This document shows, one piece after another, positions 33,800 through 42,921 of a DNA stretch of 64,000 nt. The stretch lies in assembly GCA_017619615.1 (NCBI GenBank), contig JAFZRY010000014.1:107420-171419 (forward strand). Direction: 5' to 3'. The notes below the pieces were generated by a model. That model searched no databases, was not told the origin of the DNA, and saw only the letters and a list, made by a program, of their open reading frames with translations. This DNA comes from Lachnospiraceae bacterium. Lineage in GTDB: Bacteria > Bacillota > Clostridia > Lachnospirales > Lachnospiraceae. Within the stretch, counting starts at the first letter, position 1, and each line of letters starts with the position of its first letter. The position numbers and the translations under genes are program-made.

Positions 33800-34177
33800 A
33801 TGAAGGCAATATTCCATGTTAACGATTTGAATAAGTGGACGACGACGCTGAACAGTGCTCTCAACATGCACAAAGTGGCAAAGGAAAACGGCGTTCCGGC
33901 AGATATATATATTGTCTCAAACGGTGAATCGGTCCTTATCATGAAGGGAGATCCCGAAGAGATGAGCGCTGAAGGAAAAGACCCCGCGCTTGCTGCTGCC
34001 CGTCTTCGTCTGCAGGAAGCCTTTGAAAAGAAGCTCCATGTCTGCTTTTGTCTTAAGGCGATGTCCCTCAGGGACCTTTCCCTCCCGGAGGATCTCGGAA
34101 GGGCGGAACTGGTCGCCTCTTCCGCTTTCCGTATGGCAGAGCTGCAGGAGCAGGGCTACGCATATATAAAGAGCTGA
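33800..34177 (+). CDS. DsrE-like protein
   Basis: 125 residues with a DsrE/DsrF-type alpha/beta fold: KAIFHVNDLNKWTTTLNSAL, an ADIYIVSNGESV strand, and a CFCLKAM segment (about 80) where DsrE proteins place a sulfur-carrying cysteine. DsrE proteins move persulfide sulfur, but many in carbon clusters are uncharacterised. Tight spacing to the dehydrogenase and the oxidoreductase genes suggests a helper role here, possibly sulfur delivery or substrate handling; this is inference. Confidence 0.6.
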   Translation: MKAIFHVNDLNKWTTTLNSALNMHKVAKENGVPADIYIVSNGESVLIMKGDPEEMSAEGKDPALAAARLRLQEAFEKKLHVCFCLKAMSLRDLSLPEDLGRAELVASSAFRMAELQEQGYAYIKS

Positions 34178-34220
34178 ACATATCCGCTGCTTTCTTGCCG
34201 GATAGGAAAGGATAATGGAA

Positions 34221-34412
34221 ATGAAAATACTCGTAAATGAAAAACGGTGCAAACGCTGCGGGATATGCTATTCATTCTGCCCGAAATCCGTTTTTGATCA
34301 TGACGAAGACGGCCGTCCTCAGCCTGTCAGAACGGAAGACTGTATTGCCTGCAGACTCTGTGAGATGCGCTGCCCGGATTTCGCCATTCAGGTCGTGAAG
34401 GAGGATCAATAA
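34221..34412 (+). CDS. 2-oxoacid:ferredoxin oxidoreductase delta subunit (2[4Fe-4S] ferredoxin)
   Basis: 63 residues with two complete clusters: CKRCGICYSFCP and CIACRLCEMRCP. It is the electron-carrying subunit of the oxidoreductase. ATG 34221 is preferred over ATG 34215 because AAAGGA ends eight bases before it and only two before the other. The alpha gene begins two bases after its stop. Confidence 0.9.
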   Translation: MKILVNEKRCKRCGICYSFCPKSVFDHDEDGRPQPVRTEDCIACRLCEMRCPDFAIQVVKEDQ

Positions 34413-34414
34413 TC

Positions 34415-35545
34415 ATGGGAAAATTCAGATTCATGCAGGGGAATGAAGCCATGACGGAAGGTGCCATTGCAGCCGGCGCCCGTTTCTATGCGGGCTACCC
34501 GATCACCCCTTCCAGTGAAGTGGCGGAAACGTCTTCCGTGCGTCTGCCACAGGTCGGAGGCACCTATATCCAGATGGAAGATGAGATTGGAAGCATGGCT
34601 GCTTTGATCGGTGCTTCGGTCTGCGGAAAAAAGGCCTATACGGCAACCAGCGGCCCCGGCATCTCGCTGATGTCCGAGAACCTGGGGGTGGCTATGATGG
34701 GCGAAGTTCCGTGCGTAGTCATTGACGTACAGCGCTCCGGGCCGAGTACGGGCCTTGCGACAAAGCCTGCACAGGGTGATGTTATGCAGACTCGCTGGGG
34801 GACGCAGGGAGATCATTCCATTATAGTTCTGTCGCCGTCTTCCGTACAGGACTGCTTTGATCTTATGATCACGGCCTTCAACTATGCCGAACAATACAGA
34901 ACCCCGGTCATTTTCCTTTCCGAAGAAATCATCGGCCACCTGCGTGAGCAGGTCATTATCCGTGATCCGGAAGAGATCACGGTCGTTGACCGGGCCAGGC
35001 CCGCCGGAGACCCGAAGGATTACAGGGTCTATGATCATTCACAGGGCCTGGCACCGCTGGCGACTTTCGGCAGTGATTATATTTTTAAGATCAATGCTAC
35101 CATGCATGACGAAAAAGGCAATCCGAGCGCGAATCAGGAGAACTGCGAGCGGATCGTGAGGCATTTGTCGGAGAAGATCGAATCGCACGTGAAGGATATC
35201 AGTATTGTCAGAAGATATAACCTCGAAGATGCTGAATATATCATCATCACTTACGGAGGAACTACGCGGTCCGCGCTTTCAGCCATGCAGAAGGGGCGCG
35301 ACGCGGGGCTTAAGATCGGCGTTTTGCAGATCGTTACCCTGTGGCCGGCTCCCGGCGCCGAGATCGAAGAAGTCATGAGTTCCGCGAACGCAGTCTTTGT
35401 CCCGGAATTGAATCTCGGACAGTATATATCCGAGGTACAGAAACGCAATCCCAGAAACATTCCGGTCATCGGTATCAACAAAACAAACAGCAAACCGATT
35501 TTTCCTGCGGAAATTCTGGAGAAGATCAAGGAGGTCGCTGACTAA
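34415..35545 (+). CDS. korA: 2-oxoacid:ferredoxin oxidoreductase alpha subunit (KorA-like)
   Basis: 376 residues. MQGNEAMTEGAIAAGARFYA and GYPITPSSEVAE are the KorA pyrimidine-domain motifs; IQMEDEIGSMAALIGASVCG and TATSGPGISLM follow. The family oxidises 2-oxoacids (2-oxoglutarate, branched-chain oxoacids, others) to acyl-CoA and CO2, reducing ferredoxin. The exact substrate cannot be read; context suggests the product of the adjacent hydroxyacid dehydrogenase. The stop overlaps the next start (TAATG). Confidence 0.9.
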   Translation: MGKFRFMQGNEAMTEGAIAAGARFYAGYPITPSSEVAETSSVRLPQVGGTYIQMEDEIGSMAALIGASVCGKKAYTATSGPGISLMSENLGVAMMGEVPCVVIDVQRSGPSTGLATKPAQGDVMQTRWGTQGDHSIIVLSPSSVQDCFDLMITAFNYAEQYRTPVIFLSEEIIGHLREQVIIRDPEEITVVDRARPAGDPKDYRVYDHSQGLAPLATFGSDYIFKINATMHDEKGNPSANQENCERIVRHLSEKIESHVKDISIVRRYNLEDAEYIIITYGGTTRSALSAMQKGRDAGLKIGVLQIVTLWPAPGAEIEEVMSSANAVFVPELNLGQYISEVQKRNPRNIPVIGINKTNSKPIFPAEILEKIKEVAD

Positions 35546-36363
35546 TGATTTCGGATTATTTACTTGAGGAAAAACTTCCGCTTTCCTGGTGTGCAGGCTG
35601 CGGAAACGGTATCATTCTTCAGTCGATCATGCGGAACATCGATGCACGCCACTGGCGGAAAGAAGATACGGTCATCTGCACCGGGATCGGATGCTCCGGC
35701 AAAGCCGATGACTATACAAGGACCAATTCGTTCCACGGGACCCATGGCCGGGCGATCGCTTTTTCGACCGGCATGAAACTGGCAAATCCGAATCTGCATG
35801 TGGTGGCTGTAATGGGCGATGGTGACGGCATTACGATCGGCGGCAACCATCTGATCCACGCGGCACGCCGCAACATGGACATCGTAGCCATTATGATAAA
35901 CAACCTGAACTACGGCATGACCGGCGGGCAGTATTCCGGCACGACTCCTCGGGATTCGATCACCAAGACCTCCGTATACGGACATGTGGAAGACGGCTTT
36001 GACGTGTGCGGCGTAGTCAAAGCGGCCGGAGGCACTTTCGTGGCCAGGGGAACCGTCATGGATGTCGTACAGTTAAACTCGCTGATCGGCAAAGCCATGG
36101 ATCACAAGGGATTCGCTTTCGTTGAGGTCATTTCTCCCTGTCCGGCTCAGTTCGGCCGTAATAATAAGATGTCTGCTGCGCCAGCCATGATGCAGTGGAT
36201 CAAGGACAATACCGTTTCAGTGGCAAAAGCGGCCGGTATGAGCCGGGCAGAACTGAAAAAGAAGTTTGTCACGGGCATCTTTGAGGATCGGAATGATCAG
36301 GACGATTACTATACGGCGTATAAGAAGATCATCGACAGGCTGGGAGGAGAAGAGAATGAGTAA
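35545..36363 (+). CDS. korB: 2-oxoacid:ferredoxin oxidoreductase beta subunit (KorB-like, ThDP)
   Basis: 272 residues. Cluster ligands in LSWCAGCGNGI and ICTGIGCSGK, and the thiamine diphosphate/Mg2+ motif AVMGDGDGITIGGNHLIH...NLNYGMTGGQ. SPCPAQFGRNN (CP motif) is family-typical. It overlaps the gamma gene by eight bases. Confidence 0.92.
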   Translation: MISDYLLEEKLPLSWCAGCGNGIILQSIMRNIDARHWRKEDTVICTGIGCSGKADDYTRTNSFHGTHGRAIAFSTGMKLANPNLHVVAVMGDGDGITIGGNHLIHAARRNMDIVAIMINNLNYGMTGGQYSGTTPRDSITKTSVYGHVEDGFDVCGVVKAAGGTFVARGTVMDVVQLNSLIGKAMDHKGFAFVEVISPCPAQFGRNNKMSAAPAMMQWIKDNTVSVAKAAGMSRAELKKKFVTGIFEDRNDQDDYYTAYKKIIDRLGGEENE

Positions 36364-36919
36364 GCAGAAAGAAGTCACGATCAGCGGCGTGGGCGGCCAG
36401 GGGATGATCCTCTCCGGGACACTGCTGGCAAAAGCGGCTGCTATCCATGATCATAAAAAAGCGACCCTTTCTTCGGAATACGGCGTCGAAACCCGCGGTA
36501 CTTTTGCAAAATCAGACGTCATCGTAAGCGATGAGGAAATCTATTTTCCGGACGTGACCGAACCGGACCTTGTTGTTTGTCTGCACCAGATCGCCTATGC
36601 ACGTTACAGCGGAAAAGTGGGGGAAAAAGGCGTTCTGATTTACGACTCCAGTGAGGTCACTCCGGATCTGGCGCAGGCCGGAAAGGAAATCGGAGTAGAT
36701 ATCACGGCTGAGGCGAAGAAGGCGGGGCATCCCGCGACCGCAAATATCATCGTCATGGGCATGATCAGCGGATATCTGGACCTTGTGGAACCGGAGGGCG
36801 CCGAAGAGCAGATTAGAGAGTTTTTCGGAGCAAAAGGTGAAAAAACGGTTCAGATGAACCTGGTGGCCTATGATAACGGTTATGCCATCGGGAAAAACCT
36901 CGGACAGAATCGTGAATAA
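36356..36919 (+). CDS. korC: 2-oxoacid:ferredoxin oxidoreductase gamma subunit (KorC-like)
   Basis: 187 residues. VTISGVGGQGMILSGTLLA at the N-terminus and SSEYGVETRGTFAKSDVIVS are gamma-domain signatures. ATG 36356 has GGGAGGAGA directly upstream. Last gene of the cluster; order delta-alpha-beta-gamma is standard for four-subunit enzymes. Confidence 0.92.
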   Translation: MSKQKEVTISGVGGQGMILSGTLLAKAAAIHDHKKATLSSEYGVETRGTFAKSDVIVSDEEIYFPDVTEPDLVVCLHQIAYARYSGKVGEKGVLIYDSSEVTPDLAQAGKEIGVDITAEAKKAGHPATANIIVMGMISGYLDLVEPEGAEEQIREFFGAKGEKTVQMNLVAYDNGYAIGKNLGQNRE

Positions 36920-36985
36920 CCGGTATTTCTCCTTTTTTACTATTGTTTAGGAACACTTCTGTTTGCTTCTTCATTTTTTCCTTTT

Positions 36986-37020
36986 AACCGTCCGTCCTTT
37001 CGCAGGGGGGGCGGTTTTTT
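36986..37020 (+). terminator. Intrinsic terminator of the carboxylate cluster
   Basis: AACCGTCC (36986-36993) pairs, with one G-T wobble, with the GGGGCGGTT region (37007-37015), followed by a T-run. Confidence 0.65.
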
Positions 37021-37088
37021 GATGCCAATACCGGAAACAACGGGATCCGATTCTTGCAGCATAACTTCCTGAGTTGTCTGAAAATAAC

Positions 37089-37117
37089 TTGCTTATGCCG
37101 GAAAAATATTGTAAGAT
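37089..37117 (+). promoter_or_regulatory. Promoter of codY
   Basis: TTGCTT (37089-37094), 17-base spacer, TAAGAT (37112-37117). The start codon is 50 bases downstream. Confidence 0.75.
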
Positions 37118-37145
37118 AGCGGTGTTGAACCCGCTATCTTTTTTA
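37115..37145 (+). terminator. Perfect hairpin with T-run overlapping the codY start site
   Basis: AGATAGCGG (37115-37123) pairs with CCGCTATCT (37131-37139), then six T. Its left arm includes the end of the -10 box. For readthrough RNA from upstream it is a complete terminator; for RNA starting at the codY promoter most of the left arm is missing. It could also be an operator. Confidence 0.6.
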
Positions 37146-37166
37146 TTCATCCAAGGAGGTCCGCCG

Positions 37167-37922
37167 ATGAGCGTACAATTGCTGGACAAAATGAGAAGAA
37201 TCAATAAATTGCTGCACTACGACGACAGCAATGTCGTCTCGTTCGGGGACATTTCCCGCGTGATGGGCGTGGAGTTCGGCGCGGGGGTCGTGGTGATCAG
37301 CGGCAAGGGGAAGATCCTGGGGCTGGGCCAGCCGCCGTTCGATCCGCTGTGGCCGCAGCTGCAGGTGGGCGATTTCCTGCCCGCGGAGCTGAACGAACGG
37401 CTGCTGAACATCCTGTCCACGCAGGAGAACGCGAGCCTGCAGGCCCTGGGCTTCGAGGGCGAGGCGTGCGAGCGGCTGAAGGCCATCATAGCGCCGGTGG
37501 AGATCTCGCGGGTGCGGCTGGGCACGCTGTTCATCTACCGCGAGGGGAAAGGCTTCGACGTGGACGACATCATCCTGACCGAGCACGCGACCATGATCAT
37601 CGGCCTGGAGATGCGCCGCTCCTTAAGCGAAGAGGCGTCGCGCGAATTCCGCATGCAGCAGGCGGCCCGCTCGGCGGTGGCCACGCTGTCCGCGTCGGAA
37701 CTGGAGGCGGTGCGCTACATCCTGGACGAGCTGGGCGGCACGGAGGGCATCCTGGTGGCCAGCAAGATCGCGGACCGGGTGGGCATCACGCGGTCGGTGA
37801 TCGTCAACGCGCTGCGGAAGCTGGAGAGCGCGGAGATCATCGAGTCCCGGTCGTCGGGGATGAAGGGAACGTACATCCGCGTATTGAACAATCTGATCGA
37901 AGACGAACTGAATAATGCGTAA
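37167..37922 (+). CDS. codY: GTP-sensing global regulator CodY
   Basis: 251 residues. N-terminal GAF domain ([19 protein letters not shown], then FGDISRVMG) binding branched-chain amino acids, and a C-terminal winged helix with [20 protein letters not shown]. CodY represses biosynthesis and transport genes when Ile/Val and GTP are plentiful. ATG 37167 has CCAAGGAGGT upstream; a longer open frame is rejected. Separated from topA by the 10.5-kb insert. brnQ, the TRAP transporter and ilvD-like genes here are plausible targets. Confidence 0.96.
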   Translation: MSVQLLDKMRRINKLLHYDDSNVVSFGDISRVMGVEFGAGVVVISGKGKILGLGQPPFDPLWPQLQVGDFLPAELNERLLNILSTQENASLQALGFEGEACERLKAIIAPVEISRVRLGTLFIYREGKGFDVDDIILTEHATMIIGLEMRRSLSEEASREFRMQQAARSAVATLSASELEAVRYILDELGGTEGILVASKIADRVGITRSVIVNALRKLESAEIIESRSSGMKGTYIRVLNNLIEDELNNA

Positions 37923-37932
37923 AGGAGCCACC

Positions 37933-39630
37933 ATGGAGATCCACAACCATGACATCGACGACCGCACGCAGGCCTATTACGTCGGCCTGATGCACGCGTG
38001 CGGCTACAGCGAAAAAGACCTGCGCCACCCGGTGATCGGCATCGTCAACTCCTTTACGGACGCCAACCCGGGCCACAAGCCGCTGCGCGAGCTGGCGCAG
38101 TACGTGAAGGACGGCGTGTGGGCGGCCGGCGGGACGCCGGCGGAATTCTGCGTGCCGGCGCCGTGCGACGGGATGGCGCAGGGGCTCGGGATGCATTACA
38201 TCCTGCCGGAACGCGACCTGATCGCGGGCGCGGCGGAAGGGATGGCGCGGGCCCACGATTTCGACGGCCTCGTCTTCCTGTGCTCCTGCGACAAGATCGT
38301 CCCGGGCATGCTGATGGCGGCGGCCTCGCTGGATAAGCCCTGCATCTTCCTGACCGCGGGCTGCATGATCCCGTACGACGACGGGCAGCGGGTCTTCGTG
38401 ACCCCGGACCTTAAGGAATCCATCGGCGAATACAACGCGGAGCGCATCACGGCCGCGGAATTCGACCGCTACAAACAGAACATCTGCTTCTCCGGCGGGA
38501 CCTGCTCCATGTACGGGACGGCCAATACGATGGGGGTGTTCGCGGAGGCCATCGGCATTTCGCCGATCGGCTCGGTCACGACGCTGTTCTGCTCCGCGGA
38601 CAAGATGCGCCAGGCCCGCATGGTCGGCGCGCGCGCCGTGGAACTGGTGCGGGAGGGGATCCGCTTTTCGGACATCGTCACCTGCGATTCGGTGGTCAAC
38701 GGCCTGCGCCACGTGAGCGCGACCGGCGGCTCCACTAACGCGCAGCTGCACATCTGCGCGCTGGCCAAGGTCATGGGGCTCCCGATCGGGCTGCGCGAAT
38801 TCGACGAGATCCAGAAGGACGTCCCGGTCATCGCGAAGTTCAAACCGTCCTCGAAGTACAATATCAGCGACTACCACAAGGCCGGCGGCGTCGGCGCGAC
38901 CCTGCAGGCCATCCGCCGCCATCTGAACCTGGACGCGAAACTCGTGACGGGCGGCACGCTGGGCGAATTCCTGGACCGCTTCGACCGGCCGGTGGACCGG
39001 AACATCATTCATACGGAGGAGGATCCGCTGTACCCGGACGGCTGCTTCAAGGTGCTGTACGGGAACATCGCGCCGGGCGGCTGCATCGTGAAAAAGAGCG
39101 GCGTGGAGCCGTCCATGTTCCGCCACAGCGGGCCGGCGGTCTGCTTTGATTCGGAGGAAGCGCTGCGCGAGGCGATGGTGGACCGGCGGATCGTGCCCGG
39201 CTGCGTGCTGGTGATCCGCTACGAGGGCCCGAAGGGCGGGCCGGGCATGCGCGAAATGTCCATCCCCGCCGCCATGCTGGTGGGCATGGGCCTGCACACG
39301 TCCGTGGCCATGATCACGGACGGCCGGTACTCCGGCGCTACCCGGGGGCCGTGCATCGGCCACATTTCCCCGGAGGCGTGGGACGGCGGCCCGATCGCGG
39401 CGGTGCGGGACGGCGACATGATCCATATCGACATCGACGCGGGCACGATCCACGCGGATATTCCCGACGAAGAAATCTGCGCACGTCTGCAGCACGTCGC
39501 CCGTCCGGACCATCCGGCCGCCGGCGTGATGGCCGCGTACCGCGAGACAGTATCGGCTTCGAATGACGGCGCGACCTGGCTGTACCGCAAAAAAGCGACA
39601 TCTGAGGCGGCACAAGGCGGCAAATTGTGA
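37933..39630 (+). CDS. IlvD/Edd family dehydratase
   Basis: 565 residues, usual for IlvD. The Fe-S region is visible as [28 protein letters not shown] and [14 protein letters not shown]; the substrate loop as [11 protein letters not shown] and the C-terminal [20 protein letters not shown]. It should be dihydroxy-acid dehydratase (branched-chain amino acids) or a sugar-acid dehydratase of the same family; [13 protein letters not shown] differs from the CGGMYTANTM of most IlvD proteins, so I leave the symbol open. AAAGGAG follows the codY stop directly, so codY and this gene are one operon. Confidence 0.85.
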   Translation: MEIHNHDIDDRTQAYYVGLMHACGYSEKDLRHPVIGIVNSFTDANPGHKPLRELAQYVKDGVWAAGGTPAEFCVPAPCDGMAQGLGMHYILPERDLIAGAAEGMARAHDFDGLVFLCSCDKIVPGMLMAAASLDKPCIFLTAGCMIPYDDGQRVFVTPDLKESIGEYNAERITAAEFDRYKQNICFSGGTCSMYGTANTMGVFAEAIGISPIGSVTTLFCSADKMRQARMVGARAVELVREGIRFSDIVTCDSVVNGLRHVSATGGSTNAQLHICALAKVMGLPIGLREFDEIQKDVPVIAKFKPSSKYNISDYHKAGGVGATLQAIRRHLNLDAKLVTGGTLGEFLDRFDRPVDRNIIHTEEDPLYPDGCFKVLYGNIAPGGCIVKKSGVEPSMFRHSGPAVCFDSEEALREAMVDRRIVPGCVLVIRYEGPKGGPGMREMSIPAAMLVGMGLHTSVAMITDGRYSGATRGPCIGHISPEAWDGGPIAAVRDGDMIHIDIDAGTIHADIPDEEICARLQHVARPDHPAAGVMAAYRETVSASNDGATWLYRKKATSEAAQGGKL

Positions 39631-39660
39631 AACAATTATGAATTATAAATGAAATTTCTC

Positions 39661-39690
39661 TTGCGGACATTAGGAATAATATGCTATATT
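39661..39690 (+). promoter_or_regulatory. Promoter of the TRAP transporter operon
   Basis: TTGCGG (39661-39666), 18-base spacer, TATATT (39685-39690) preceded by TGC (extended -10). Confidence 0.65.
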
Positions 39691-39714
39691 TATTCAGTTG
39701 TTAGACGCGGAAAA

Positions 39715-39731
39715 ATTTCTGTTTCAGAAAT
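39715..39731. promoter_or_regulatory. Dyad with CodY-box core in the TRAP leader
   Basis: ATTTCTG (39715-39721) and CAGAAAT (39725-39731). TTTCAGAAA (39722-39730) equals the nine-base core of the CodY consensus, but outer positions match poorly (9 of 15 overall). About 25 bases after the expected transcription start. Confidence 0.35.
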
Positions 39732-39752
39732 CACAAACGAAGAGGAGCAATC

Positions 39753-41762
39753 ATGAGCAAAGAGAAGACAGCCAAGGAAATCGACGTGAATTCCCTTGAC
39801 GCAGACCTGGCTGCTGCGCAAAAGCTGGAGACAAGCAAGAACAGTGTGTGGGGCAAGATCGCGATCTGCGTCGCGTTCGCCATGTCCATCTACCACATCA
39901 TCAAGGTCTTCTGGGGCACCTGGACCTTCATCCCGAGCAGCATCAAGGGCGTTATCCCGGAGCGCGGCATCCACGTGGCGCTGGCTTTCACGATCCTGTT
40001 CCTGACGATGCCTCTGTATGAGCATGTGTTCAAAGACCGCTATGCGGGCAGCAAATCGTTCCGCATCGTTACCCGGATCATTGACGTGATCTGCATCATC
40101 GCCCTGTGGGCGGCCATCGTCATGGCCTGGTACGAGTACGACCACCTGTCGGAAAACCTGGGCATGCCCGGCAAATGGGCGGCCGTGGCCGGCTGCATCC
40201 TGTTCATCCTGGTGCTGGAAGGGGCGCGGCGCTGTCTCGGCTACATCATGCCGATCCTGGCGCTCATCTTCTTTGCCTACGCCCGCTGGGGCCATCTGAT
40301 CCAGGGCCGCCTCGGCCATCAGAAATACACGTTCAAGGCGCTGTTCCAGTACATGGCGCTTGACCTGGACGGCGTGTTCGGCACTACCATTTCGGTCTCC
40401 GCCGGCGTTATCTTCATGTTCGTCATGTTCGGCGCCTTCCTGGATTCCTCGGGCTGCTCCAACTTCATCAATGATATGGCGCTTTCCCTGACCGGCAAAC
40501 TGCGCAGCGGTCCTGCTCTGTCCGCGGTCGTGGCCTCCGCTCTGATGGGCTGCATCAACGGCTCCGCCGTGGCGAACGTCGTGGGTACCGGTACCTTCAC
40601 GATCCCGCTGATGAAATCCCGCGGCTACAAGCCCGATTTCGCGGGCGGTGTCGAAGCCGTGGCTTCCACCGGCGGCCAGATCCTGCCGCCCGTCATGGGT
40701 TCCGGCGCGTTCCTGATGGTGGCGTTCACGCTTGAGAAATATACCACCATCGTCAAAGCGGCCGTGATCCCCGCCGTGCTGTACTTCATCGGCGCCGGCA
40801 TCGCTGTGTACGCGCAGGGCGAGATCGGCGACGTCGAGTTGCTGCCGAAGGACCAGATCCCGAAGACCCGCAAGGTGTTCAAGGACGGCTGGATGTACCT
40901 GGTCATCATCGCCATCCTGGTCTGGGCCCTGCTGATCGCGCAGTACTCCCCCGTCATGGCGGCCCTGATCGGCACGGCTTCCGTCCCGATCGTCATGCTG
41001 GTGGACAGGAAGAAACGCTTTACGTTTAAGGATATCCCGAAGTCCCTGGTCAAGAGCGGCTTCAACTCGCTGTCCATCGTGGCGGGTTGCGCCTGCGCTG
41101 GCATCGTCGTGGCCATGGTGGCCCGCACCGGTCTGGGCGCCAAGTTCGGCGACGCGATGATCAACGCCGCGGGCGGCCAGCTGTTCCTGTCCCTGCTGTT
41201 CACGGCCATCGCCTGCATCATCCTCGGCATGGGCCTGCCGACCACGTCGGCTTACGTCATCGGCGCATCCATCCTGGCGCCCGCGCTGACGGGCCTGGGC
41301 CTTCCGCTGCTGACCGCGCACCTGTTCGTGTTCTACTTCGCCTGCCTGTCCGCCATCACGCCGCCTGTCGCACTGGCCGCGTACGCCGGCGCCGGCATCG
41401 CAAAGAGCAACCCGATGACAACGGCCGTGCAGGCCTGCAAGATCGGTTTTGCCGGCTTCATCGTCCCGTTCGTGTTCTGCTACAACAGCGCGCTGAACCT
41501 GAACGGCTCGCTGGGCGAGATCCTGATGGTCTGCGGCACGGCCCTGGTCGGCTGCTTCGGCATGTCCTGCGGCATGCAGGGCTGGTACTTCAGCAAACAG
41601 CGGAAACTGAACTGGCTCTTCCGTATCATCATCATCGCCGCCGGCCTGTGCATGATGATCCCGAACGATCTGCTGAGTATCGTCGGCCTGGCGATCCTTG
41701 CGGCTGTTGCGGTGTATGAAATCATGCTGAACAAAAAACTCAGTGCGGCCGCGGCTGCCTGA
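39753..41762 (+). CDS. TRAP transporter fused permease (DctQM type, TAXI class)
   Basis: 669 residues with about 17 membrane segments: an N-terminal DctQ-like four-helix part (about 30-175) fused to a DctM part. Motifs include FGAFLDSSGCSNFINDMALS, GTFTIPLMKSRGY, GGQILPPVMGSGAFLM and GMGLPTTSAYVIGA. This 4TM/12TM fusion pairs with TAXI binding proteins, found next door. Ion-driven import of a small carboxylate such as glutamate or a dicarboxylate is the family role. The N-terminal 35 residues are soluble and charged. Confidence 0.92.
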   Translation: MSKEKTAKEIDVNSLDADLAAAQKLETSKNSVWGKIAICVAFAMSIYHIIKVFWGTWTFIPSSIKGVIPERGIHVALAFTILFLTMPLYEHVFKDRYAGSKSFRIVTRIIDVICIIALWAAIVMAWYEYDHLSENLGMPGKWAAVAGCILFILVLEGARRCLGYIMPILALIFFAYARWGHLIQGRLGHQKYTFKALFQYMALDLDGVFGTTISVSAGVIFMFVMFGAFLDSSGCSNFINDMALSLTGKLRSGPALSAVVASALMGCINGSAVANVVGTGTFTIPLMKSRGYKPDFAGGVEAVASTGGQILPPVMGSGAFLMVAFTLEKYTTIVKAAVIPAVLYFIGAGIAVYAQGEIGDVELLPKDQIPKTRKVFKDGWMYLVIIAILVWALLIAQYSPVMAALIGTASVPIVMLVDRKKRFTFKDIPKSLVKSGFNSLSIVAGCACAGIVVAMVARTGLGAKFGDAMINAAGGQLFLSLLFTAIACIILGMGLPTTSAYVIGASILAPALTGLGLPLLTAHLFVFYFACLSAITPPVALAAYAGAGIAKSNPMTTAVQACKIGFAGFIVPFVFCYNSALNLNGSLGEILMVCGTALVGCFGMSCGMQGWYFSKQRKLNWLFRIIIIAAGLCMMIPNDLLSIVGLAILAAVAVYEIMLNKKLSAAAAA

Positions 41763-41783
41763 CCGCTTTACCCCTGATAGTCC

Positions 41784-41800
41784 GAAAACCGTTGGTTTTC
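41784..41800 (+). other. Small hairpin between the TRAP permease and binding protein genes
   Basis: GAAAACC, loop GTT, GGTTTTC; no T-run. Possible processing or stabilising structure for unequal expression of the two genes. Confidence 0.4.
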
Positions 41801-41837
41801 CAGCTATAAAAACAAAACACAAAAGGAGAGAAACAAA

Positions 41838-42845
41838 ATGAAGAAGATCATGAGCTTACTGCTGGTCCTGGCCATGGTTCTGGCCCTGACCGCGTGCGGC
41901 GGCGGCAACACCACGCCGACCACGACCGCAGCTCCCGGCGGTGAATACGAGTACAAGGGCGACCGTCTGACCATCGGCGGTGCCGACTCCACCGGTACCA
42001 TGTACGCCGCGGCCGTCGCCGTAGCGACCACCTTCACCAACAACATCAAGGGCATGAACGTCGATGCCACCACTTCCTCCGGCTCCAACGAGAACGCGCT
42101 GAAAGTCAACAGCGGCGAGATCCAGCTCGGCATGTGCTCCGGCGATGCTGCGCTGAGCGCCGTGAACGGCACCGGCAAGTTCGAGGATAAGGGCAAGCAG
42201 GAAAACATCTGCGCCATCGGCGCCGTGTATCCGTCCCTGTCCAACTGGATCGCGCTGAAGTCCTCGGGCTACACCTATCTGCATGATGCGAAGGGCACCT
42301 TCGGCATCGGCCCGTCCGCTTCCACTTCCGAATCCTCCGCTCTGCTGGGTCTGGAGACCGTCGGCATCACGAAGGACAATGCGAACCTGGTCAACGTCAC
42401 CCTGGGTGAAGGCGCCGACAACGTCGCCGACGGCACCATGAACGCTTCCACCGCTTTCGCGGGCGTTCCCGTGGGCGCTCTGGCGAACGCCGCCAACACC
42501 AAGGACTGCGTCCTGCTCGGCTTCACCGATGAAGAGCTGGACAAGATCGTTGCCGCGAACGCCGCCTACTACAAAGCCACGATCCCGGCCGGCACCTACA
42601 AGGGCCAGGATGCGGACGTCCCTACCTTCGGCGTGAAGTGCATGGTCATCTGCAACAAGGATCTGGGCTATGACGAAGCGTATCAGATGGCGAAGACCCT
42701 GTACGAACAGGCCGAAAAGATGATCGAAGGCAACAAGTTCTTCTACAACATGGCCGACAAGGCGTTCATCGCCACCGACCTGCCCATCAGCCTGCACCCC
42801 GGTGCCGAAGCCTTCTACAAGGAAGTCGGCCTCATCGGCAAGTAA
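41838..42845 (+). CDS. TAXI family TRAP transporter solute-binding lipoprotein
   Basis: 335 residues. Signal ending LTAC (Cys20), a Thr/Pro linker, then the TAXI domain: LTIGGADSTGTMYAAAVAVA, the STSSGSNENALKVNSGEIQL region and FGIGPSASTSESSALL. It delivers the ligand to the fused permease upstream. GGAGAG precedes the ATG. Confidence 0.93.
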   Translation: MKKIMSLLLVLAMVLALTACGGGNTTPTTTAAPGGEYEYKGDRLTIGGADSTGTMYAAAVAVATTFTNNIKGMNVDATTSSGSNENALKVNSGEIQLGMCSGDAALSAVNGTGKFEDKGKQENICAIGAVYPSLSNWIALKSSGYTYLHDAKGTFGIGPSASTSESSALLGLETVGITKDNANLVNVTLGEGADNVADGTMNASTAFAGVPVGALANAANTKDCVLLGFTDEELDKIVAANAAYYKATIPAGTYKGQDADVPTFGVKCMVICNKDLGYDEAYQMAKTLYEQAEKMIEGNKFFYNMADKAFIATDLPISLHPGAEAFYKEVGLIGK

Positions 42846-42874
42846 TTTCATTCAGTAATTTCTGAAAAAATCAC

Positions 42875-42903
42875 TTGCGCTCCGCGCCCTGGCATGATAT
42901 TAT
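42875..42903 (+). promoter_or_regulatory. Promoter of rpsB-tsf
   Basis: TTGCGC (42875-42880), 17-base spacer, TATTAT (42898-42903) preceded by TGA (extended -10). Confidence 0.75.
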
Positions 42904-42921
42904 GTCAGGGCGCTTTATTTT
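42884..42921 (+). terminator. Terminator of the TRAP operon enclosing the rpsB -10 box
   Basis: GCGCCCTG (42884-42891) pairs with CAGGGCGC (42906-42913), followed by TTTATTTT. The loop holds the -10 of the rpsB promoter. Confidence 0.75.
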
